Notes under the pieces: model-generated
The model's database searches: none
What the model saw: the letters and a program-made list of their open reading frames with translations, nothing else
Told to the model about the DNA's origin: nothing
DNA from: Dentipellis sp. KUC8613
Lineage: Eukaryota; Basidiomycota; Agaricomycetes; Russulales; Hericiaceae
DNA: 64,000 bases
Direction of reading: 5' to 3'
Assembly (NCBI GenBank): GCA_002286715.1
Contig: NSJX01000005.1
Coordinates: forward strand, 249,489-313,488
Translations under genes and position numbers: made by a program
In this document: positions 47,299-56,339 of the stretch, piece by piece
Numbering within the stretch: the first letter of the stretch is position 1
How the letters are laid out: every line of letters starts with the position of its first letter

Positions 47299-48029
47299 CT
47301 TTCAAACTCCGCCGCGCGTCCCGGCACGTGCCTAATTAGTCGCGTCGCGTGAATTCGCGCCCGCTTCATTTCTCAGAAGGAACGTTGGCTTCTCCCTGCT
47401 TCGCATGCTGCCTTCACTGCCTATCCTGAGTCGAAACGAGAATGAATCCTTCCCAGAGGACCGGCTGGTGCTCGCATGGTGTGTTATCGTGAAGTCGGCG
47501 CGTCCATTCGTTCAGTACAGCCCCAATACTCCAGATCAAACGCGCAGGCTTTTGCACTTCGCTGCCACTGGAGAGCGTGGCCTCCAAGTGGCTTCTTTAC
47601 TTCTCCAACACCCTTCGCAACGTGCTCGACCACTCAAACGAAGAAATTCGCCTGCCAAGACCAAGTCCGATTACACGTGATGTAGACGCGTCGCCCTCAC
47701 GTGGCGATCGCGTTCACAAATTCGCCCGACGGAGGCAGTTGCGCTTGGCCTCGCGAACGCCACGAGGTGAACTTTTCACGTCCTTGCGCGCGGTTACAGC
47801 GCCGAGTACACCGTCTCAGGCGTCCTTCTACACATACATAGACGCAGGCTTGCGTCGCCTTCCCTCTTCGGCCTGGCCTGCTCGAGGAGCACGCCCACTA
47901 CTTATTCGGCCACCCCCGGGACCACGCCTTGCGATCTCCCATCTCTCCTTTCCTCATCTCACTTTCTCTTGGCTTTCGTCTGTCGCTGTCTATCGGCTAT
48001 CGGTCATTGTCGATATCTCAAGGAACAGT

Positions 48030-49292
48030 ATGTCTGATGCGAATCCCGGCCTCACTAATAGGCCACCAGTTGCCCCCAAGATACATATGGACCACAGCGT
48101 CAGACCAACCCATGATCAGGTTTGCGCAGACCTCATCTACCAAATTTTAAGCTGACATATCTGTTCTTAGGTCCCTATTCTATATGTTGTGAGCTTGCCA
48201 GTCCTGCCATTGCATTCAGGCCCTCGTTGAGCGACGCCTCAGATCGTGGTGTACACCGTCGTTCTCTTCGGCTTTTGGACAATCCCCGGAGCGCGAATAC
48301 TCATAAACCCGCTGAAGCTGTTTGCAATTGGGTGGCATGAGCTATGTCATGTAATAGTCGTAAGTGATTCTCAACCCTCCAGAACGCCACTACCCTCGCC
48401 CTCCCGCCACCCCTGCAGTTCTGATGCAGAATGCATCCCAGGCTATCATGACAGGCGGTACAATATTGAAATTGACCATTGATCCAAACCTTGGCGGCTG
48501 CACGATCGTCGAGGGCGGACATCCACCAAGCATCTTAGCCGCGGGCTACTTCGGCTCCACGGTCCTCGGCGCGCTCTTCATCCTCTCCGGATTCGACACC
48601 CTCGTCGCCAAAATTCTCAGTTTTGTGGCGGGACTGGGGCTTATTATGCCATTGGCACTTGTGCGGGACAAGCTGTGCGCGGATCGTTTACCGTGGAAAA
48701 GGCCGGAGAACTGATCCACGTATCCATTTGCAGAACGATCCTTTTGACGCTGGTGTATGAGGGACTCCTTATTGGGTTTTGGTTCATTGATCACGCGTAA
48801 GGCAAGCCTACATGCTCTAGCGAGGGGATAACAAGCCGTTCCTTTACAGTCAGGCCCTGCGTTGGTATCTCCTACTCCTTGGTGTATTGCAGTACGTGTT
48901 CCTCGCCATAACAAAACTGCTGTGAAATGATGTTCTCCACCAGCATCTTCTATGTCGTTTGTGAGCCATACTGTTGCAGACCGCCATCTAGATCGGGTCT
49001 CATATATGTACAGGGGATATAACAGACGACAAATTCTTCCGAAAAACAAACGACTCCGATTGCACGCAGTTCTCGCTCATGTACCCGCGAGTCTCTGCTC
49101 AAGGTAAAGGCCACTGAATCCTCGCTGTACGAATTCGGCCCACTGATCCCTCGAACAGCATGGGCTTTCATGTGGATCCTCTTTGAAATAGGCATGCTTA
49201 TTGGCTTCGTACTCATCGGCATTGCCGAATTCAAGCGGACGCCGGATCAGATGTACGCTGAAGCGGGTAAGCATTTCATTCTGCAGGAATAA
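48030..49292 (+). CDS. Peptidase M50B-like integral membrane protein
   Basis: Predicted multi-pass zinc metallopeptidase relative of the M50B family; substrate unknown. ATG 48030 gives MSDANPGLTNRPPVAPKIH. Small exons VPILYV and VYTVVLFGFWTIPGARILIN lead to KLFAIGWHELCHVIV, the HExxH zinc motif (HELCH) inside a hydrophobic helix. The next exon has AIMTGGTILKLTIDPNLGG then CTIVEGGHPPSILAAGYFGS, typical of the family, followed by helices LGALFILSGF and VAGLGLIMPLALV. Further exons read TILLTLVYEGLLIGFWFIDH, ALRWYLLLLGVLHIFYVVW, DITDDKFFRKTNDSDC and AWAFMWILFEIGMLIGFVLI. It ends MYAEAGKHFILQE, TAA at 49290-49292. Eight introns of 50-80 bp keep the frame. The last splice is less sure. Confidence 0.87.
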
Positions 49293-50741
49293 ATCCTTAG
49301 TGATTCTGACACATTCCAGCACAATTTCTGCCGACATGACCCCTGCTTCAAGCTTCAATGAATGTAACATGTACTCTGATTGTAGCATCATCTTGTAGGA
49401 TCTCGGGGGCGTATAGCGGGCACAGTAGACTAACCTACTGACGTACTGACGGAACGACACGTCCATACTAATGACACTTACCTCACGTGTATACCAAGCT
49501 ACCACACACGCCTGACGATTCTTACTTTTTCCTCCTCCATACAACTTTCACGTACTTTATTATACATTTTTGGTGCTTTTGCAACGCACTCGAATCGGTT
49601 TGGTTGATAAGTCTGCTTTGTATTTTCTCCAAGTGGAGCTCTACAACCGAGAGCCGCCATATTCGCTGTCCGACGACATATGATCGCCATGAACATCGTC
49701 TTCTCTTCGTCTATTTCTCATGGCGATCTCGATATGTTCAGTGACTTATGCGCAGCTTTTGTCAAGGCTAGGTCAGTGTGAGTACTCACACCAGATTGTA
49801 GCTTACCACAACCCGTAGGATTGGCGCGGCAAGAGTCGCGTCGCGCCTTGGGCGCTAATTCGTGCTCCTGCCACACTGGCACATGCTGCGACTCCTGCCG
49901 TCGTGTAATGGCGAACAGATTCTGTGGCCTTCTTGCTTTTTCTGTATCAACCTGTACGGATACTGATATCTTAGCCTGTCCAGGCTCCGAGAGATATCAT
50001 CGTGAGGATGTCTTCACGGCTGGCGGGTCGGAGACGCGGGTCATTTATGCAAACACCGGTATGCTCTATGCTTCCCCTAGTATTCTTATCCGGTTCAATA
50101 CCTATAGATATAGGTCAATACATCGACGTAAGCGTACTCCGGGTGTCTATTAAACAGCTTTCTACTCAACAGATGCGAATGTGCGCATCTGCCCTGGCCA
50201 CATCATCTGTTTGTCTTCCAAGACTACCAAGTAGACCGTCCTTCCCATCTGAAGGAGCGTTGCTTAGAATTTTATCCGTCTTTTGGATGGAATAAATCGC
50301 CAGATCTGCTTTGTGGAGTCATGTTTCCCCGTCTTTGCCCGAGGAATGCAACCAACTCTTGACCTTTTTTGCTCTTCACCGCCGAAACACTGATACTTCT
50401 GATAGGCTTACGGGTGGTTTATACTTTATATCTCCTTCTGGAGTCGAAAAGACTAAAATTCATAGGAAATTCACGCCAGCGGGTTCGATATCTCTGTGGA
50501 TGCGCCCGTAAGGACCCCTGCGGTGTGCGTCGATCTCGCCCCGATGCATTCCATACGGTTCCGCCTCGCATGGATGCCAATGCCCGCCAGCATCACGTGT
50601 GGGACGCGTCGAGCGCGTCGTTTACCCGTTGACCGCCCTCTGGACCTTGTATAAAGCTGCCCTCGCCTTGTCCTTCCCTCTTCATCAGTTACCACATCTT
50701 GCAGCATACCTCGAGCGTTATACAACTCGTGCCATACCAGC
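49293..50741. other. 1.4 kb intergenic region with a TATA box near its right end
   Basis: No gene supported. The sequence is AT-richer than its surroundings, with only short frames that lack motifs. A TATA box at 50650 belongs to the following gene. Confidence 0.5.
50650..50655 (+). promoter_or_regulatory. TATA box of the unrecognised Pro/acidic protein gene
   Basis: TATAAA lies 92 bp upstream of the ATG at 50742, with a pyrimidine-rich stretch right after it (50660-50690). This spacing supports transcription of the downstream gene from here. Confidence 0.55.
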
Positions 50742-52425
50742 ATGTCATCTCATACGATGTATTCCCCACCACCTTCTGTCCCCTCCTCTTCCTCCTCTTC
50801 CTCCTCCTCCCATTATACTGTGTTCACCGTTGGCTTGGAGCTACGGGTTCACTCTTACGCCGTCGCCCACCCTCGATTCTCTACCTCCGCCGTCTGTCCC
50901 AACATCCCCACCGCCACACTCTGCTCTGGCATGACACCTGATGGTGAACGATGCCTGCACACCTCGTCGTCGCCATGCCGTAGCGACGAGGCTGAGCAGC
51001 GCTCCGCCGCCAGAGCCCGTCTCGCCGCTGTCCTGCCTATTCGGCACTACGTCCACGGCGAGACGGTTGAGGGCTTCGAGGAGGAGAGCCGATGGGCAGG
51101 CGACAAGCGCCAGCGAGTCTTCGCCGGTATCAGGTGTCTTCCTGCAGAGGAGCTCCAGATGCGACCCGCCATCCGCAAGATTCGCACCACCGAACCTGCG
51201 ACTAAGGCTCAGCAGCCGAGGAAGACCCGCCGCCGTGCTGTCGACCGCTTTGAGATGAAGGTCAAGCGAATCATGGAAGACTCTCGCCGCCGCCGCCGGA
51301 TCCTCGAAGACAACGTTGACGTGGTTGTAGCTAGTGAGGTGTGCATGGCGCAGGAGAACGTCGAGGGCACGGATACAGAGGTGCGCATACTTCTCCATCG
51401 ACTTAAGAGTCTTTCTGACGCCCCCCGCCTAGCCCGCTACCGAGCCCTTCGACTTCGGCAAGATTGTCCCGACATCCCTTGTCAAAAAGGAACGCCTCGA
51501 GAAGACCCACCGCCGCCGTGCAAACCGAGTTCAGACGGCTCTCGGAAAATACGGACCAGCATGGGGTGCGCTCTTCCGCAAGACCTACACACCAGCTGCA
51601 ACTGGCAGGATCTGCGGTGTGCGGGATCGCCGTGTGCGCTATTTGCAGCCGTCGACACCCGTCACGAATGATTCGGACCAGCCTTCAAGTCCAATTCCCA
51701 CCTCTCCCACTCCGACCCCTCAACCTGCTTCAGCTCTTCCGCTGGAACCGAGCCCGCCACCCTCTCCAGTCCTTCCGTCTGCGCCCGCTCCCCAACCTGC
51801 GCCTATCCAGCCTCGCGCTCCTACCCCTCCTCGCGCACCAACTCCTCCAGCACCGGCATCTCGACCAGCGCCACCATCCCCCCCTACAGCAGGCCCGTCA
51901 ACTCTACCATTGCCTCTGGTCCAGTCAGTCCTAGCTCCTGCGTCGACGTACTACCGTCTGCCGAGCGTCCAGTCCATCCCCCTTTTCACGCGTGACGCAG
52001 CCCCCCGACGAGGATTCGCATCCAGCGCCGCTACCTTCGGGTGCATTGCTGCGCCACGATCGGTGCAAAGGAAGCCGCTGTCAAAGTATGACTTCGAGGT
52101 GTCGATGTCGGACATGGCGGACCACCTGGCCTTCAACACAGTCAGGTACGACGAGCCCGTAGCCCCCCAGCGGCCTGAAAATGTTTCTGCGCAAGAGGCA
52201 AAGCTGGCTATTTTTGGAGACTCCGACAGCGAAGACAGTGATGAGGAAGACGAGGAGGACGAGGAGGATATGGAGGATGCGGGAGAGGGGGGTGGTGAGG
52301 AGGAGGGGGAAGAGGGGGGCGGCGAGGAGGACGATGCGGATGCAGACGACGCGATGGAGGATCGGGAACAAGAGGGCGCAGGAGACGATAGTGACATAGA
52401 GGCTGATGACTCCCCTGCGACGTGA
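50742..52425 (+). CDS. Unrecognised 543-residue protein: Cys cluster, basic core, Pro-rich linker, acidic tail
   Basis: No family recognised. Exon 1 (50742-51380) and exon 2 (51433-52425) join in frame over a 52 bp intron (GTGCGC...CTAG). Residues 1-30 are Ser-rich. Around residue 60 lies CSGMTPDGERCLHTSSSPC, which resembles small zinc-knuckle patterns but lacks a clear fourth ligand. Residues about 150-190 are strongly basic (RKTRRRAVDRFEMKVKRI and SRRRRRILEDN), a possible nuclear signal. Exon 2 starts PATEPFDFGKIVPTSLVKK, continues KTHRRRANRVQTALGKYG and ALFRKTYTPAATGRICGV, then a Pro-rich linker of about 90 residues. After YDFEVSMSDMADHLAF the tail is almost pure Glu/Asp/Gly to the stop. 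Basic core plus acidic tail could suit a chromatin or RNA-bound protein; this is inference. A TATA box supports expression. Confidence 0.72.
52225..52400 (+). repeat. GAG/GAC/GGG-rich tract coding the acidic tail
   Basis: Purine-only low-complexity sequence with imperfect GAG/GGA trinucleotides, in frame, giving runs of Glu, Asp and Gly. It is likely length-variable. Confidence 0.7.
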
Positions 52426-52820
52426 AGCAGTCCGTAGCCGTCGCGCTTAAGTTGGTAAGGGTAGTGCGAGACGCTGACCGTGCTTGGATGGTGTGAATTC
52501 TAGTACAGGACGGCTGGGTGCACTGGGGCGCGGATCGCAAGGGTCAAGACCTCGACACTCCGGGAAAGCGCTTATCCCGCTGGCGATGAGTGAGTAGTTC
52601 CTTTACTCAGGCTTTCTTCAGTCACTTATTCGTTGAAGGTATCTGCAGCGCGTTTTGGTGGCTTCGGGGAGTGTAGCGGAGCATCGAGGACGCAGTCGCT
52701 TGCAGCCCCGTGTTTAAAGGTATGTGTTTCCTCTCTTGGCGTTCAGGTACTAACGGTCTCTTGCGGACAAGTGGTGGTGCCTTCGGGCGGCGCCGCTTGC
52801 CCGCCTTTCTGCAGTTCCAA

Positions 52821-52916
52821 GTCTCTTCAAGTTTTCTCAAGTCGCTTCAAAGTTTCTCAAGTTGCTTCAAGCTTTCTCAAGTCTCTTCAAGTTTTCTCAA
52901 GCCTCTCAAAGTTTGC
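52821..52916 (+). repeat. Tandem repeat, 20 bp unit, about 4.8 copies
   Basis: Unit GTCTCTTCAAGTTTTCTCAA repeats exactly in register at 52821, 52841, 52861, 52881 and partly 52901, with one to three changes per copy. Each unit is two related 10 bp halves ending in TCAA, so the CAA is spaced at one helical turn throughout. Confidence 0.85.
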
Positions 52917-53450
52917 TTTCCTCGGATCTAGTCGTACGGGGCTCTTGCGATAGATGTCTTCGTTGTTGCGCTGCACTCCCCTAAGCTGCCAAACCGCTCT
53001 AGCAGGTCTGTCTTCTCCCTCTATGTGTTTTCAGCCTTCTTATGTCTCCCGCCTTTGCAGATACATTCCGCCACATACCATCCAATTCCCACCGAGTGAA
53101 TCGAGGTCAACCCGCGATACCCCTGCCCCCCCGCACCCCGGCCTAACCTGGCTAGGACACACTGTTCAGGTAACGTGAAGCTCTCCCTCTCTTGCTGACG
53201 ATGGTGTAGCGGTTGTCCCTTCGGCCGACTCCGAAGGGCTCACGCTTCTGCATGATCGTCGTGGTGGTCGTTCTCTCCTCTTTCTCCACCTCACTCAGCC
53301 TCTCACCTGGCTTCCTCTCGACACCAACTTGCGACACGCGACATCTTCTCCGCCTTGTTCTCGCGCCACAACACAATCTAGTCGTCTCATTTCTATGTGC
53401 AGCTTGCCCGGTGCAAGCAGATTCTCGGCTGCTGGGTTTTGGTTTCTTTT

Positions 53451-53467
53451 ATTATTATTATTATTAT
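53451..53467 (+). repeat. (ATT)n microsatellite
   Basis: Between five and six uninterrupted ATT units in the CT-rich intergenic region. Confidence 0.8.
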
Positions 53468-53588
53468 CTCTCGGCCGTCCCATTGAGGATCATGTCAAGG
53501 CCTTCATCTTGTAGCGTCTCGTTCCCAGTCTCTTATTTCCTATTTCGATTATATCTCTTCCGATGTTCTCTTTTTATCTTTCTCGATG

Positions 53589-53690
53589 TCTCTTTATCTC
53601 TCTCTTTCAATGTCTCTTTATATCTCTCTCAATGTCTCTTCGTCTCTCTCTCAATATTTCTTCATCTCTCTCTCAATGTCTCCGCATCTT
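53589..53690 (+). repeat. Tandem repeat, 22 bp unit, about 4.5 copies
   Basis: Units such as TCTCTTCGTCTCTCTCTCAA plus two bases start at 53589 (24 bp), 53613, 53635, 53657 and 53679 (partial). The copies are pure pyrimidine except for one short purine-bearing step (CAATG or CAATA) per unit. The period is not a multiple of three, which argues against a coding role. Confidence 0.8.
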
Positions 53691-54132
53691 TTTTTACATC
53701 TTCGTCTCTCTTCATGTCTCATTCCATATCTTGTGATACCCTCTACATGTATACCCCGTTCTTCAATGAATATATACCCATATACCCATCTTCTCAGCTG
53801 GTCTGCATCGTCATAACGAAAGGAATCGGGATGGTTCATTGTATGTCTACACATACCTGTCTCCTTCAGTTCGAGCTACTGCTCGCCGTAAGATGCCCGC
53901 GTAATCCCGGGCAGTTGAGGATGGTCATTGGCAATACAGATTGACGTACGTGACACAAACAGGTCATGATTGATAATTGAGCGGGGCAATAGAAATACGG
54001 TATGGCGAAGGTACGATACGATACGAAGGGGCGTGACGGGCATCGACAGGGCGTTGCGTGTGCGAAAAACCAAGGCAAAGCAAAGCAAGCGAGCAAGCAA
54101 AGGCGCGTAAGTACTGCATGTCGGAGGGCGAG

Positions 54133-54840
54133 TTATTTGCGGGCTCGCCGTATGAGGTTTGCGATAAGCAGTGTGCCGACGGCCGCTGCACCGCCGACGA
54201 GCGCCATGCCGATGTAGCCTTCTGTAAGTCAGGGGAGCAGGTGAGATACGCGTGCAGACATGAGGTGAGGAACGGGACGACGGACCTCGTTTGTAGCCCT
54301 TTTCAATGAGCGTGGATAGAGATTGCGCCTGCATGTTTGTGGGTTCTCTCTCGAGAAGGAGGCCTAGCAGAGGATCGCTTGTTAGACATTGCAGGACGCG
54401 GAGGGTGTACAGATGACGTACTGTTGAATCCCTTCGCCTCCTCGAAATTGCCCATCTTATAGTGACCCAGGGCGAGGTAGTATAGACATTCCCGTCTTCT
54501 TGAAGGTTCCGCGCGGTAGATATCTGTTTCGAGAATTATCTATATCAATACCTCAGTGGAGAACGGTCGCATGTAGGCAACGCACCTTGCAGTAGCCGCA
54601 CACCCTCCACCTGGTGCTCCCTCAGCGGGCTCTTGACGAGTCCCCACGCATAGTTGAACTTCGTCTGGATGGTGACGTGCGTCTGTGCCAGCTCCTTCTG
54701 GTACTGCGTACGGAGAACCTGGAGTAATCATGCTGCTTATTCACGGGATGTTCCGGATGCGAGGCCAACGAGCGTACCTCGAGCTCATCGTAGGATAGCG
54801 AGACCTCCGCATCTGCGGCGTAGGGGAGTTCTGTCGTCAT
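54133..54840 (-). CDS. FIS1: Mitochondrial fission protein Fis1
   Basis: Tail-anchored outer-membrane receptor that recruits the dynamin fission machinery to mitochondria and peroxisomes. ATG 54840 gives [20 protein letters not shown]. After an intron comes [20 protein letters not shown] then [20 protein letters not shown], the family signature (FNYAWGL.KS). Next is [20 protein letters not shown] then [15 protein letters not shown], a TPR-like helix pair. [20 protein letters not shown] leads to the C-terminal anchor [20 protein letters not shown] with the basic end [11 protein letters not shown] at 54133. Four introns of 45-75 bp were checked for frame. About 150 residues, normal size. Confidence 0.94.
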
Positions 54841-56339
54841 TCGAGGCGCAGTCGGAGAGGTTATACGGTGGATTACCGCAAAGTCACTGCTGCGCGGAAC
54901 TGCTTCTCTGTTAGGCTCTCCGCCTGGGCTGGAGGAAGAGGCAGTTGATTCTCACGGGTACCTCGGGACTAAAAGTGTTCTTGGACATCCGAGCTTCGAC
55001 GCGATGAGTCTGTGCGTAAGGATGCCGAGATTTCTCCTCACAATTCCTGCGCACACTATGTGAAGACTCGGCAGAAATCATAGTAGAGTAAGAGAACAGC
55101 GACAGAATTTTTTTCGTGGCACTTTCCGGGCTTTGTAAATCAAACGGACCGCTGCTTTGCTCCTACAAAAGTATATATACAGTGTAGTACAGCTTACCCA
55201 GCACACTTCAGAACAGTCGCGGTGCAACTTAGGCAGTTTGTTAGATATAAACATCATCGAAGTCCTAATAATAAGCATGCTGTAGTGGTCGGCCAGATTT
55301 CGTTTGGAAGATAAGTGTGTTGATGCCGATAGGGCATCGACGTCAGGTTCTCTGAACTCTGAGTAAACCGGTGCCGAGAACCTGATTATACATTCTTATA
55401 GAAGGAAAACTTACCCCTGTGTCATCAGTTGAAAGTGCTGGCCTTATTTAGTTGGTCTCTTTAGCAGACACTGGTATCGCCTTGACGTAGATTGAATAGC
55501 ACGAACCGGTGACTATCATTCTCCAGAAGCTCCGGCACTCGTGGAGCAGAGCATCATGTTTTTCGGCGCCTGAATAGCGTTTCTGAGGTTGGAATCATCG
55601 ACGCGACTGGCTGACTGGAGAAAGAAAGATGCCGATGGATTTGTCCCTGCCATGTGACCATGGCATTGGAGAGAAATCTATCCTGAGAGGTCGACAGGCG
55701 CACCACTGGAGCTGGGGCACCGGGGATAAGATGCAAAGCAATAATGAGTGTGATAGAGGCCGAGCGGAATAACACAACTGTTTCAGGTTAGAGGGCCACG
55801 GAGCTCACGGCTTAAGGCTACGAGTCCGGTTTGATCAGATTGACCGACGTGTGCAGAGCCACGGCGTGGTCATGAGACAGACAGAGTGCACCAGAATCGA
55901 CCTTACTGCAGCCCAAAAGGACGAGATGGGAGCAGCAGATTCACGGCTGATCGTCCCTTCCATACGGCAACTGAGTGCTGCCACGCTCGAGCCTGAGGTG
56001 CAAAAAATGAGCAAAAAAGAGAGGAAATATGGGGCGATACAGGGGGAACTGCCCAGAGGTGGCCGAGAAAACGATTGTAGAGGCATCTGGGTCGATCGGT
56101 AGGGGAGAGTGATTTGGGCCAGGGCAAGCGATGGAAACGGTCACGGAGGGTGTGACAGATGTATGAAGCGTCACGTCACCGGGGTTGGTGACCGGGCGGC
56201 GACGCCTGTCTCCTTCTCCCTCTCTCCTCCTCCCCTCACCGTCGTCCTCGTCTCCCGACCCCCCGACGTCGGCCTCCGACTCCTTTTCCTCCCGCTCCCG
56301 CCTCTCTTTTTCCCTCGCCATTGCTCCCAGTCCGTCGCC
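54841..56339. promoter_or_regulatory. 1.5 kb divergent upstream region of FIS1 and the LIM-RhoGAP
   Basis: No supported gene. A minus-strand frame at 55554-55775 begins with a hydrophobic stretch but has no ATG. The last 150 bp before 56340 are a pyrimidine-rich leader (CTCC repeats), typical of a fungal 5' region. Confidence 0.5.

Larger units (their letters stand above)
47046..48029. promoter_or_regulatory. Divergent upstream region of histone H2A and the M50B peptidase
   Basis: 984 bp gap. The H2A side carries two ACGCGT boxes and further GACGCG pieces (separate entries) and a palindromic GGCACGTGCC near 47323-47332. Open frames at 47405-48155 are short, lack motifs, and are not counted as genes. 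Confidence 0.55.
52426..54132. other. 1.7 kb pyrimidine-rich region with tandem repeats, no gene
   Basis: The gap lies between the unrecognised gene (plus) and FIS1 (minus), whose 3' ends face each other. It holds a 20 bp tandem repeat, a 22 bp tandem repeat and an (ATT)n microsatellite, listed separately. Plus-strand frames across it (for example 53213-53944) are runs of Ser/Leu made by CT-rich DNA and have no domain. Confidence 0.6.

Noticed and set aside
53213..53944. 243-codon plus-strand Ser/Leu-rich frame
   Set aside because: Made by CT-rich tandem repeats whose unit is 22 bp; composition, not coding.
55554..55775. Possible small secreted protein on the minus strand
   Set aside because: The start is GTG, no upstream exon with ATG could be placed, and the Cys pairs expected of small secreted proteins are missing.
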